Assembly: GCF_023336755.1 (NCBI RefSeq)
Contig: NZ_JALZWP010000006.1
Coordinates: 124,001 to 188,000 of the forward strand
Reading direction: 5' to 3'
Source: Roseinatronobacter domitianus
GTDB taxonomy: Bacteria > Pseudomonadota > Alphaproteobacteria > Rhodobacterales > Rhodobacteraceae
DNA length: 64,000 nt
Position numbers and translations under genes: made by a program. Positions 17,547-25,751 of this stretch are shown here, in pieces; positions within the stretch are counted from its first letter, which is position 1, and every line of letters starts with the position of its first letter. The notes under the pieces were generated by a model. The model made no database searches. It was not told the origin of the DNA and was given only the letters and a program-made list of their open reading frames with translations.

Positions 17547-18053
17547 TCATTCGGTCCGTTGGGGCGGAGGGGGGCAGCCCGGCGGCACCGGGTCACCATC
17601 GAAATGCGCGGTGCCGCAGGCGTTGATCTGGTGCCACGCATAGCCGCGACCATCGGAGAAAATGGCGGCAACGCGATCAATGCCGTAGGTGATATTGGCC
17701 TGCGCCGTAACGGCCTGCGCGCTGCCATTGTCCAGAGCCGCGCCAATGGCGGCAGCGTCGAAACAGTCGAACCAGCCGGGGGCGTTTAGCGGGGTTGCAT
17801 TGTCATAGGGCGCGAAATCGGCAGGCTCTGCCAGCGTGAAACAGGCGCGAAACCGGATCGGAGAGGAAATCGCATCGATCCCTTCGAACCCGGTCACGGG
17901 CACCTCGGTCGGCGTTGTGTCGCCCGCATAGGTCAGCGCAATGCTGTTCTGTTCCGGCAGCGTGTCGTAATAGCCGTAAACCTGCAAATACCACATGCCC
18001 GCGCCGCCCAAAGCGGCACTGGCCAGCAGAATGACAACAAGGAAACGGCCCAT
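17547..18053 (-). CDS. DUF6446-like membrane-anchored protein
   Basis: The 168-residue protein starts [17 protein letters not shown], an N-terminal membrane anchor or signal segment, followed by a soluble domain with a probable cysteine pair (RACFTL, WFDCFD) and a proline-rich end. The start overlaps the glyQ stop (TAATG). A small protein of this kind between glyQ and glyS is typical of Rhodobacterales and I recall it as DUF6446; its function is unknown. The open frame upstream of the chosen ATG lies inside glyQ. Confidence 0.8.
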   Translation of the reverse strand: MGRFLVVILLASAALGGAGMWYLQVYGYYDTLPEQNSIALTYAGDTTPTEVPVTGFEGIDAISSPIRFRACFTLAEPADFAPYDNATPLNAPGWFDCFDAAAIGAALDNGSAQAVTAQANITYGIDRVAAIFSDGRGYAWHQINACGTAHFDGDPVPPGCPPPPQRTE

Positions 18054-18985
18054 TATGCCCCACCCGCTTCGGTCTGCACGAAAGCATCGGCGCACATTTT
18101 GGCCAGCGCCCGCACCCGCCCGATATAGGCTTGGCGTTCGGTCACGGAAATAACGCCGCGCGCATCGAGCAGGTTGAAGAGATGCGACGCCTTGATGCAT
18201 TGGTCATAGGCCGGGTGCGCCATGATGATGCTGCGACCTGCGCTGTCGGTGGTGTCGGCGGTCAGGATGCGTTGGCATTCGGCTTCGGCATCTTTGAAAT
18301 GCTGCAAAAGCGTGTCGGTATCCGCCTGATCGAAATTCCAACGCGAATATTCCTGTTCGGTCTGGCGGAACACATCGCCATATGTCAGCGGGATCAACGC
18401 ATCGGGCGCGTTGAACGGCATGTCCATGACGTGATCCACGCCCAGAACATACATCGCCAGACGTTCCAAGCCGTAAGTTAATTCGCCAGAGACCGGCTTG
18501 CAATCATGCCCACCGACCTGCTGGAAATAGGTGAATTGCGACACTTCCATACCGTCGCACCAGACTTCCCAGCCCAGACCCCAAGCGCCAAGCGTGGGCG
18601 ATTCCCAGTCATCCTCGACAAAGCGGATGTCATGCAGCGCATCATCAATCCCGATGGCGCGCAAGCTGCCCAAATACAGCTCTTGCAGATCGGGCGGCGA
18701 GGGTTTGATGATGACCTGATACTGGTAATAATGCTGCAAGCGGTTCGGGTTCTCACCGTAGCGCCCGTCGGTCGGGCGGCGCGAGGGTTGCACATAGGCC
18801 GCGGCCCAATGCCTGGTTCCCAAAGCGCGCAAGGTCGTGGCCGGGTGAAACGTGCCCGCGCCCACTTCCATGTCATAGGGTTGCAGCACCGCGCAGCCTT
18901 TGGCGGCCCAGTAGTTTTGCAACCTCAGGATGATTTCCTGAAAGCATGCAGGCTTTTGTGAACGGTTTTCAGCGGCTTCCGCCAT
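18053..18985 (-). CDS. glyQ: Glycyl-tRNA synthetase alpha subunit
   Basis: GlyQ is the catalytic class II chain of tetrameric glycyl-tRNA synthetase. The conserved stretches [36 protein letters not shown] and [19 protein letters not shown] are present. ATG 18985 (MAEAAENRS) follows GCAAGGGGCC and gives 310 residues, normal for the family. An open frame of 45 codons upstream has no homology. It is the first gene of glyQ-DUF6446-glyS. Confidence 0.96.
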   Translation of the reverse strand: MAEAAENRSQKPACFQEIILRLQNYWAAKGCAVLQPYDMEVGAGTFHPATTLRALGTRHWAAAYVQPSRRPTDGRYGENPNRLQHYYQYQVIIKPSPPDLQELYLGSLRAIGIDDALHDIRFVEDDWESPTLGAWGLGWEVWCDGMEVSQFTYFQQVGGHDCKPVSGELTYGLERLAMYVLGVDHVMDMPFNAPDALIPLTYGDVFRQTEQEYSRWNFDQADTDTLLQHFKDAEAECQRILTADTTDSAGRSIIMAHPAYDQCIKASHLFNLLDARGVISVTERQAYIGRVRALAKMCADAFVQTEAGGA

Positions 18986-19104
18986 GTCGGCCCCTTGCCA
19001 TGTCAGCGCAATCTCGTAAAGCTGCGTCTGCATAGGCAAGCATCCGTCAAGGGTCAACGCCGAAACCGGGCGCTTGGGTCCGGCAACTGGATACGGGGAA
19101 GGAA

Positions 19105-20865
19105 TTGAACAAAATGACACGGTATTTCAGCATTGCGGCATTTCTGGCCGCAGGCGTTTCGGGGTTGGCGCTTGGTCCGGCGCTTGCGCAAGACAGCCGA
19201 TGGGTGCAACTTGAAGCGCATCGCGAGTTGGATGTGGCGCTGACCCGCGCGCAAGAATATCAATCCAGCATCGGCAATGTCAGCGGGTTTCAATTGCCCT
19301 CGGACTGGTATGCGCTGACCCTTGGCCCATTTGAGACCGATACCGACGCTTTCGAGGTTCGCCGCCAGTTGCGCGCCGAACGCGCCATACCGGCCGACGC
19401 TTTCGTGTCGAATGGCGAGAATTACGGCGCGCGGTTTTTCCCGACAGACGGGGCGGCTGTGGCGCCTGTTGTGACGTCGCAAGCTGCTCCGGCCGCAGAG
19501 CCGGAGCCTCTGGTCGTGGCCGCACCCGAACCAGAGCCCGAGGAAACCCTGCGCGAGGCGCAGGCCTCCGAGCGGCAACTCGACCGCGACGCCCGCGCCG
19601 AACTGCAAACCGCGCTGCAATGGTTCGGCTTTTACACGCAACGCATTGACGCCGCTTTCGGCCCCGGCACGCGCAGATCCATGGCGGCATGGCAGGCAGA
19701 TCGCGGGTTCGACGATACCGGGGTGCTGACCACCCGCCAGCGCGCGCAATTGCTGGCCGAATATCAGGGCGAATTGGCCGCTTTGGGGATGCAGACCATT
19801 CGCGACGAAGATGCGGGCATAGAGATTGCGCTGCCGCTGGCCATGGTCGCGTTCGACCGTCACGAGGCGCCTTTCTCGCATTTCATGGCCAAAGATGACA
19901 GCGGTGTGCAGGTCTTGCTGCTCAGCCAGCCCGGCAATCAGGCGACCCTGTTCGGCTTGTATGAGATCATGCAAACGCTGGAAATCGTCCCTCTGGACGG
20001 GGAGCGCGAACGACGGTCGAATTCCTTCACCCTGACCGGACAGACTGAAAACTTGCGGTCGCATACCGTCGCAGAGTTCCGCAACGGGCAAATCAAGGGC
20101 TACACACTGGTCTGGACGCCCGAGCGCGACGACCAGATGGCCCGCGTGCTGCCGATGATGCAAGATAGCTTCACGACCTTCGGCGGCACCCTTCCCGAAA
20201 GCACCGGCCAGGCCAGCCAGGTCGCGCGCAGCGCGCTGCTGGCGGGGCTGAGCGTCCGGCGGCCTGATTATTCACGGTCGGGCTTCTATATCGACGCGAC
20301 CGGCACAACCGTGACCACCGCCGCGGCTGTCGCCCAATGCGACCGCGTCACCCTTGATGAGGCTTACACAGCCCGCGTCCGTGCCCGCGATGACGCGCTG
20401 AACATCGCCGTGCTGGAACCCGAAACACCGCTGGTGCCACTGGCCTTCGCGCAATTCGCCGAAGGCGATATGCCGCTCGGGCAAGAGATCACGATTTCCG
20501 GGTTTTCCTTTGAAGATATGCTGACCCGCCCGGTGCTCACCTTTGGTCGGCTGGATGCAGAGGGCGGGCTAAACGGCGAGGCCGGTGTGCTGCGTCTGAA
20601 CGCCACCGTGGCACAGGGCGATCTGGGCGGGCCGGTCTTTGGTCCGAACGGCGCGGTTCTGGGCTTGCTTTCGGGGCAGCCACCAATGGACAACCGCCAA
20701 CTGCCGCCAGAGGTGAATTTCGCCGTCTCGGCCGACGCGATCCGGGGCTTTCTGTCGGAAAACGGCGTCTCCAGCGGGACGCTACGCAGCGGTGTCACAG
20801 TCCCGCCCGAACAGTTGACGCGGGTTGCGGGCGATCTGACGGTGCTTGTATCCTGCTGGAACTGA
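19105..20865 (+). CDS. Secreted peptidoglycan-binding protein with inactive trypsin-like domain
   Basis: The 586-residue protein has a signal peptide ending ALA at about residue 28, a SPOR-like region (about 30-112), an Ala/Pro/Glu linker, and a peptidoglycan-binding domain (about 160-220, [21 protein letters not shown]). A central unassigned domain follows, then a C-terminal trypsin/DegP-like fold (about 385-565). In that fold the expected catalytic histidine is Ala-407 (TTAAAVAQC in place of TNAHVVxxC), Asp-430 is kept, and the serine is Leu-507 (GDLGGP in place of GDSGGP). It is therefore probably a pseudoprotease that binds rather than cuts. It is divergent from glyQ. Confidence 0.85.
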   Translation: MNKMTRYFSIAAFLAAGVSGLALGPALAQDSRWVQLEAHRELDVALTRAQEYQSSIGNVSGFQLPSDWYALTLGPFETDTDAFEVRRQLRAERAIPADAFVSNGENYGARFFPTDGAAVAPVVTSQAAPAAEPEPLVVAAPEPEPEETLREAQASERQLDRDARAELQTALQWFGFYTQRIDAAFGPGTRRSMAAWQADRGFDDTGVLTTRQRAQLLAEYQGELAALGMQTIRDEDAGIEIALPLAMVAFDRHEAPFSHFMAKDDSGVQVLLLSQPGNQATLFGLYEIMQTLEIVPLDGERERRSNSFTLTGQTENLRSHTVAEFRNGQIKGYTLVWTPERDDQMARVLPMMQDSFTTFGGTLPESTGQASQVARSALLAGLSVRRPDYSRSGFYIDATGTTVTTAAAVAQCDRVTLDEAYTARVRARDDALNIAVLEPETPLVPLAFAQFAEGDMPLGQEITISGFSFEDMLTRPVLTFGRLDAEGGLNGEAGVLRLNATVAQGDLGGPVFGPNGAVLGLLSGQPPMDNRQLPPEVNFAVSADAIRGFLSENGVSSGTLRSGVTVPPEQLTRVAGDLTVLVSCWN

Positions 20866-20884
20866 ACCGCGCCCCGCACATACA

Positions 20885-20914
20885 AAAAAGCCGCATCATT
20901 GAATGCGGCTTTTT
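20885..20914. terminator. Bidirectional intrinsic terminator
   Basis: AAAAAGCCGCAT (20885-20896) and ATGCGGCTTTTT (20903-20914) form a 12-bp stem with a 6-base loop, with T-tracts in both directions. It separates the converging pseudoprotease gene and metF. Confidence 0.92.
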
Positions 20915-20935
20915 CTTTCCAGAACGCAAATGTTC

Positions 20936-21802
20936 TCAGGCGACATTCTCCAGCGCGACCTGCGGCTGCACACCCAGCGCGTGGCAGACATCGCGGGTCA
21001 GATGCGGGCGGTTCAGCGTGTAGAAATGCAGGTCCTGCACACCCTCGCGCATCAGTTTGTCGCATAGCTCGGTGCACAGCGCGGTCGCCAGCAGATCCTC
21101 ACGCCCGTCACGCTTGGCCTTCTCGAAGGCATCATCCAGCCAAGCGGGCACAGTGGCCCCCGTGGCCAGCGCGAATTTGCGAATGCCGGGCCAGTTCTCA
21201 ATCGGGACAATGCCGGGAATGATCGGGCGGTCAATCCCTTCGGCCGCGCAGGCATCGCGAAACCGCAGGAAGGTGTCCGGCTCGAAAAAGAACTGGGTGA
21301 TCGCAGAATGCGCGCCGGCGGCGAATTTGCGCTTCAACCACCGCACATCGGCCAAGCTGTCGGCGGCTTCGGGGTGCGGTTCCGGGTAAGCGCCCACACG
21401 TAGGTTGAAATTGCCGGTCGCGGCCAGCGCCTCGATCAGCTCGATCGAATTGGCGAACCCCTCGGGATGTGCCGTGAACCCGCCCTGCCCTTTCGGCGGA
21501 TCGCCCCGCAGCGCCACAATTTCCGACACGCCCGCCTTGGCGTAGCTGTCGGCAATGGCCAATGTTTCCGCGCGGGTGGCGTCCACACAGGTCAGGTGCG
21601 CGGAAACGTTCAGGTCGAACTGTTTGCCGATGGTTGTCACCGCCTCATGCGTCAACTGCCGCGTGGTGCCGCCCGCGCCATAGGTCACGGACACAAATTC
21701 CGGGCCAAGCGGCGCCAACATGCGCACCGTGTCCCACAGCTTGAAGCTGGCTTCCAGCGTCTTGGGCGGGAAGAATTCAAACGAGACGCGCGGTGCAGAC
21801 AT
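20936..21802 (-). CDS. metF: Methylenetetrahydrofolate reductase
   Basis: MetF reduces 5,10-methylene-THF to 5-methyl-THF with FAD, feeding methionine synthesis. The 288-residue product begins MSAPRVSFEFFPPK, the family signature, and includes VSVTYGAGGTTR, LRGDPPKG and the QFFFEPDTFLRFRD region. ATG 21802 follows CCGGAG; an in-frame ATG 36 bases upstream is less likely. It is divergent from a LysR-type gene with a MetR box between them, so methionine-responsive control is likely. Confidence 0.96.
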   Translation of the reverse strand: MSAPRVSFEFFPPKTLEASFKLWDTVRMLAPLGPEFVSVTYGAGGTTRQLTHEAVTTIGKQFDLNVSAHLTCVDATRAETLAIADSYAKAGVSEIVALRGDPPKGQGGFTAHPEGFANSIELIEALAATGNFNLRVGAYPEPHPEAADSLADVRWLKRKFAAGAHSAITQFFFEPDTFLRFRDACAAEGIDRPIIPGIVPIENWPGIRKFALATGATVPAWLDDAFEKAKRDGREDLLATALCTELCDKLMREGVQDLHFYTLNRPHLTRDVCHALGVQPQVALENVA

Positions 21803-21849
21803 GGATAAAACTCCGGTTGATTTCGCATCTTGTGCCACAGCTACGGATG

Positions 21850-21862
21850 TGAAACCAATTCA
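21850..21862. promoter_or_regulatory. MetR-type operator
   Basis: The spacer between metF and the LysR gene contains TGAAACCAATTCA, an exact TGAA-N5-TTCA, which is the established MetR consensus in enterobacteria. Its position 48 bases from the metF start and 29 from the regulator start fits control of both genes. Confidence 0.7.
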
Positions 21863-21890
21863 TTATCTTCATCATGATTATGAGCGCGAC

Positions 21891-22796
21891 ATGCATATAG
21901 AATTCCGCCACCTGCGCACGATCAAGGCCATTCACGATGCGGGCGGGCTGGCGCGCGCCGCCGACCTGCTGAATATGACGCAATCGGCGCTGTCGCATCA
22001 GGTCAAGGGGCTGGAGGATCAGGCGGGGGTGGAATTGTTCGTGCGCCGCTCGAAACCCCTTAAGCTGTCGGCGGCCGGGCTGAAAATGCTGCGCGCCGCC
22101 GAAGACATCCTGCCGCGTGTCACGGCGCTGGAGGATGAATTCACCGGGCTGGTCAAGGGCAGTTCGGGGCGGCTGCATATTGCCATCGAATGCCATGCCT
22201 GTTTCGACTGGCTGTTCCCGGTGCTGGAGCAGTTCCGCAAGGCGTGGCCGGATGTCGATGTCGATATCCGCCCCGGTCTGGCGTTTGACGCCTTGCCCGC
22301 GTTGCGGCGCGAGGAGGTGGATCTGGTGATCTCTTCTGACCCGGAGGATCTGGACGGGGTGCAATTCCTGCCGCTGTTCGACTATGAACCGGTGTTCGTC
22401 GCCGCCAAGGGGCACCCGCTGGCCAAGAAAGAATTCATCGAGGCCGAGGATTTCCGCGACCAGACGCTGATTACCTACCCGGTGGAGCGCACGCGGCTGG
22501 ACGTGTTCACCCAGCTTCTGACACCTGCACGGGTGGAGCCGCGCGCGGTGCGCCCGGTGGAACTGACAGCGGTCATCCTGCTGCTGGTCGCATCCGGGCG
22601 CGGCGTGTCGGTCCTGCCCGACTGGGTGCTGCGCGAGGTGCGGTATCATTCGGATTACGTCACCAAACGGCTGACAGCGCAGGGGCTAACGCGGCGGCTG
22701 TATGCGGCGGTGCGGGAAGAGGATTCGGCGAAACCCTTCATGGCGCATGTGCTGCGGCTGGCCCGGACGGAGCCGGTGAAGTTGCAGAGGGGGTGA
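21891..22796 (+). CDS. metR: LysR-type regulator, MetR-like
   Basis: The 301-residue protein has an N-terminal winged helix (LARAADLLNMTQSALSHQVKGLEDQ, about residues 17-41) and a C-terminal substrate-binding domain. ATG 21891 (MHIEFRHLRTIKAIHDAGG) begins the conserved sequence; longer in-frame starts run back over metF. Divergence from metF with a TGAA-N5-TTCA box between them supports MetR, the homocysteine-responsive activator of methionine genes. The specific assignment is by context and HTH similarity. Confidence 0.85.
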   Translation: MHIEFRHLRTIKAIHDAGGLARAADLLNMTQSALSHQVKGLEDQAGVELFVRRSKPLKLSAAGLKMLRAAEDILPRVTALEDEFTGLVKGSSGRLHIAIECHACFDWLFPVLEQFRKAWPDVDVDIRPGLAFDALPALRREEVDLVISSDPEDLDGVQFLPLFDYEPVFVAAKGHPLAKKEFIEAEDFRDQTLITYPVERTRLDVFTQLLTPARVEPRAVRPVELTAVILLLVASGRGVSVLPDWVLREVRYHSDYVTKRLTAQGLTRRLYAAVREEDSAKPFMAHVLRLARTEPVKLQRG

Positions 22797-22855
22797 GGGT
22801 GATTTTCCTCGTTTCTCTTCGTGTATGCTGAAACAAAAAATCATGGTGATTTGGT

Positions 22856-23596
22856 ATGGAACGGTCCGCCGCTGAAGCACGGCAAGAGCTAATTCAAACC
22901 CTTGGTCAAGAGAATGGAGAGCTTGTAGATAATTTGCGAACGGATTGCGCATCTTTAAGACTACACTGGCGAATTTATCGGTCATTTTTTGGAACTAGCA
23001 AAGAAAGAGTTGACATGCTCAACTCGATCTCGGGAACGACTGCTCTCGTTCTTGAGAATTCGCTATGGCATGAAGTAATATTTCGTATTTGTCGCCTCAG
23101 TGATCCAAAGACTAGCCTCAAAGGAAAGTCTAAAAATGTATCGATAACTAGACTCGAAGACCTCATTGAAGAGCGTTCCAAGGAAGAAATACAAAAGAGC
23201 ATTTCAGAGGCCGTCGCAGCGTCTGCTTTCGCGAAAACTCTTCGCAACAAGCTGTTGGCACATTCGGATGATGATGCGAGGAATAATCGAGGGGTTTTGA
23301 TAACACGAGGAAGTAGACGTGATGTAACAAACGCGATTGATAGAATATGTGATTGCGTTCGCCTATACTACAGCGTCGCTCTCGACACTCACTTGGTAAC
23401 ACATCCAATTTCGAATCTTGGCGACGATGAAGTTAAAATAATCCAAACGATATATTTGGGTAAGCAAGAAATGCTTCGGATTGAAGCTGAGCGAAGAAGG
23501 CATCTGGCTGTCCGAGACTACAAAGCACTGGATGAGAACGAGACTCGTCTACCTGATTGGGTCACCTATCGCGATGACGAATTCAAAGATGGATAG
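22856..23596 (+). CDS. HEPN/AbiU2-like protein, AT-rich island
   Basis: The 246-residue mostly helical protein has an RNKLLAHSD motif (Arg-130 to His-136) that fits the R-N-x-x-x-x-H signature of HEPN RNases, in the setting seen in AbiU2-type proteins from abortive-infection loci. That family call is from pattern memory. The DNA is clearly foreign in composition: 37 per cent GC over 23101-23160 by hand count, among high-GC neighbours. No obvious ribosome site precedes ATG 22856, and an earlier ATG at 22843 is out of frame. No partner nucleotidyltransferase, antitoxin or mobile gene lies beside it. It could be a toxin or defence remnant, or a domesticated orphan. Confidence 0.7.
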   Translation: MERSAAEARQELIQTLGQENGELVDNLRTDCASLRLHWRIYRSFFGTSKERVDMLNSISGTTALVLENSLWHEVIFRICRLSDPKTSLKGKSKNVSITRLEDLIEERSKEEIQKSISEAVAASAFAKTLRNKLLAHSDDDARNNRGVLITRGSRRDVTNAIDRICDCVRLYYSVALDTHLVTHPISNLGDDEVKIIQTIYLGKQEMLRIEAERRRHLAVRDYKALDENETRLPDWVTYRDDEFKDG

Positions 23597-23704
23597 TCAG
23601 ACTTTCGGAGTGAAAAGGTTTGTTCGTTAATGTGGCAGGGTGATGAGATTGCACCCACCCCCAAACCTGCTACCCTCGCGCGACGCTACCGAAGGACAGG
23701 CATC

Positions 23705-23887
23705 ATGCTCGAACTCACCGGCATTGGCGGTTTCATCATCCTCGCGCTCGCGCTGTGGGCGATCATTTCGACGATCAATTCCGGCGCCTCTACCGGGCGC
23801 AAGGTGCTGTGGTGTCTGATCGTGTTCTTCCTGCCGCTTCTGGGGTTCATCCTGTGGCTGCTCTTCGGCCCGCGCGCGCGGCGCTAA
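23705..23887 (+). CDS. PLDc_N-type small membrane protein
   Basis: The 60-residue protein (MLELTGIGGFIILALALWAI...) has two membrane helices separated by a short STINSGASTGRK loop. The second contains VLWCLIVFFLPLLGFILWLLFGPR, the pattern of the phospholipase D nuclease N-terminal (PLDc_N) family. ATG 23705 follows GAAGGA; an in-frame start 75 bases upstream lacks a site. A terminator begins at its stop codon. The function is unknown. Confidence 0.82.
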   Translation: MLELTGIGGFIILALALWAIISTINSGASTGRKVLWCLIVFFLPLLGFILWLLFGPRARR

Positions 23888-23907
23888 GGCCCGATTTCGG
23901 GGCTTTT
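23886..23907 (+). terminator. Terminator after the PLDc_N gene
   Basis: AAG-G-CCCGA (23886-23894) pairs with TCGGG-G-CTT (23897-23905) around one G-G mismatch and is followed by TT. It overlaps the stop codon of the PLDc_N gene and would isolate it from the leuA leader. Confidence 0.6.
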
Positions 23908-23939
23908 CAACCCGCGCGCCCGCGCCTATAGTCGCGAAT

Positions 23940-24005
23940 ATGACCATGCTGCACCATATCCGCGCGATTGCGCTTGAAAGCCTGGCTCTACTTAGGGGCC
24001 TCTGA
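23940..24005 (+). CDS. leuL: leuA leader peptide
   Basis: A 21-codon frame starts ATGACCATG and ends LESLALLRGL-TGA. Six of the 21 residues are leucine, five of them in the last ten, and one is the rare CTA codon. The stop codon lies inside the left arm of a strong hairpin and 76 bases before leuA. This is the classical layout of leucine attenuation: stalling at Leu codons would alter folding downstream. Attenuation of leuA in alphaproteobacteria has been proposed by comparative genomics; this instance was read directly from the sequence. Confidence 0.75.
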   Translation: MTMLHHIRAIALESLALLRGL

Positions 24006-24034
24006 GCGTGCCGGACGGGCGCGCCGCTCAGAGG
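23999..24034 (+). promoter_or_regulatory. leuA attenuator hairpin
   Basis: CCTCTGAGCG (23999-24008) pairs perfectly with CGCTCAGAGG (24025-24034) around a 16-base GC-rich loop. The left arm overlaps the last codons and stop of the leader peptide. No T-run follows, so it may act as an anti-terminator or as a Rho- or translation-dependent attenuator. The alternative pairing was not resolved. Confidence 0.7.
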
Positions 24035-24080
24035 TGAGATGCGCCCGGACCAACCGCAGCAGACCCCAAGGAATACCCCC

Positions 24081-25640
24081 ATGACCGAGAGCAAACAGGA
24101 CCGCGTCCTGATTTTCGACACCACCCTGCGCGATGGCGAACAAAGCCCCGGCGCGACCATGTCCCACAGCGAAAAGCTGGAAATCGCGAGCCTTCTGGAC
24201 GAGATGGGCGTGGATATCATTGAAGCGGGCTTTCCCATTGCCAGCGAGGGCGATTTCCAGGCCGTCTCGGAGATTGCGAAAAACGCCCGCAACGCCGTGA
24301 TCTGTGGGCTGGCGCGCGCCAATCTTGGCGATATCGACCGCGCATGGGAGGCTGTGAAACACGCGCCGCAAGGGCGGATTCATACATTCATCGGCACCTC
24401 GCCCCTGCACCGCGACATCACGGCGCTGGATATGGACGGGATGGTCGCGCGTATTCACGACACCGTCACCCATGCGCGCAACCTGTGCGATGATGTGCAA
24501 TGGTCGCCCATGGATGCCACCCGCACCGAGCATGATTTCCTGTGCCGGGTGGTGGAAACCGCGATCAAGGCGGGCGCGACCACGATCAACATTCCCGATA
24601 CGGTGGGCTATACCTACCCGCGCGAGTCGGCCGAGCTGATCCGTATGTTGCTGGAGCGCGTGCCCGGTGCCGATGCGATCACCTTCGCCACGCATTGCCA
24701 TAATGACCTTGGCATGGCCACCGCCAACGCCTTGGCCGCTGTTGAGGCGGGCGCGCGGCAGGTGGAATGCACGATCAACGGTCTGGGCGAGCGCGCGGGC
24801 AACACCGCTTTGGAAGAGGTGGTCATGGCGCTGCGCGTGCGCGGCGACATTCTGCCCTACGCCACCGGCATCGACACCACCAAGATCATGGGCCTGTCGC
24901 GCATGGTTGCCGCCGTGTCGGGCTTTCCGGTGCAGTATAACAAGGCTGTCGTCGGCAAGAACGCGTTTGCGCATGAATCCGGTATTCATCAGGACGGGAT
25001 GCTGAAGAACAAAGAAACCTTCGAGATCATGCGCCCCGAGGATATTGGCTTGGCGGCGACAAACCTTGTGATGGGCAAGCATTCGGGCCGCGCGGCATTG
25101 CGCGCCAAGCTGTCGGAACTGGGCTATGAGTTGGGCGACAACCAGTTGAAGGATGTGTTCGTGCGGTTCAAGGCGCTGGCCGATCGCAAGAAGGAAGTTT
25201 ACGACGACGACCTGATCGCGCTGATGGCCGAAACGAGCCTGTCGGATGAGGATGCCTATCTGCAAGTCAAGCGCCTGCGCGTAATCTGTGGCACCGAGGG
25301 GCCGCAGGAAGCAGAACTGACAATGCGCATTGGCGGCGTCGAACGCTTTGTCGATGCCACCGGGGATGGCCCGGTGGATGCCACCTTCAACGCGGTGAAA
25401 ATGCTGCACCCCCATGAGGCCCGGCTGGAACTGTACCAGGTTCATGCCGTGACCGAGGGCACCGATGCACAGGCCACGGTCAGTGTGCGGCTGGCGCTGG
25501 ATGGCGTGGTCTATTCCGGGCAGTCCTCGGACACTGACACAGTGGTTGCCAGCGCCAAGGCTTATGTCAACGCGTTGAACCGGCTGGTGATGCACCAGCA
25601 TCGGGGCAACCTGTCGGCGCTGATGTCGAGCGCGGGCTGA
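24081..25640 (+). CDS. leuA: 2-isopropylmalate synthase
   Basis: LeuA condenses acetyl-CoA and 2-oxoisovalerate, the first committed step of leucine synthesis. The 519-residue protein has the HMGL-like catalytic barrel (FDTTLRDGEQSPG near residue 12; metal ligands in ATHCHNDLG; NGLGERAGNTALEEV) and a complete C-terminal leucine-feedback domain. ATG 24081 follows AAGGAATACCCCC. A leader peptide and hairpin upstream suggest attenuation. Confidence 0.97.
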   Translation: MTESKQDRVLIFDTTLRDGEQSPGATMSHSEKLEIASLLDEMGVDIIEAGFPIASEGDFQAVSEIAKNARNAVICGLARANLGDIDRAWEAVKHAPQGRIHTFIGTSPLHRDITALDMDGMVARIHDTVTHARNLCDDVQWSPMDATRTEHDFLCRVVETAIKAGATTINIPDTVGYTYPRESAELIRMLLERVPGADAITFATHCHNDLGMATANALAAVEAGARQVECTINGLGERAGNTALEEVVMALRVRGDILPYATGIDTTKIMGLSRMVAAVSGFPVQYNKAVVGKNAFAHESGIHQDGMLKNKETFEIMRPEDIGLAATNLVMGKHSGRAALRAKLSELGYELGDNQLKDVFVRFKALADRKKEVYDDDLIALMAETSLSDEDAYLQVKRLRVICGTEGPQEAELTMRIGGVERFVDATGDGPVDATFNAVKMLHPHEARLELYQVHAVTEGTDAQATVSVRLALDGVVYSGQSSDTDTVVASAKAYVNALNRLVMHQHRGNLSALMSSAG

Positions 25641-25652
25641 ACCTGGCCAGAC

Positions 25653-25708
25653 GTGGGGGGGCATTCTGCCCCCCACACCCCCCTGAGAGTATTTGCGGCA
25701 AGATGAAG
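25653..25708 (+). repeat. Dispersed palindromic element, copy B
   Basis: The copy reads GTGGGGGGGC-N4-GCCCCCCAC hairpin, then CCCCCC, then TGAGAGTATTTGCGGCAAG and ATGAAG. It lies between leuA and the ABC-F gene and shares its order of parts with copies A, C and D. Confidence 0.75.
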
Positions 25709-25751
25709 AGGGCTGCTTGACCCTTCCGCGCTTGTCAGGCAATGCAGCGCC

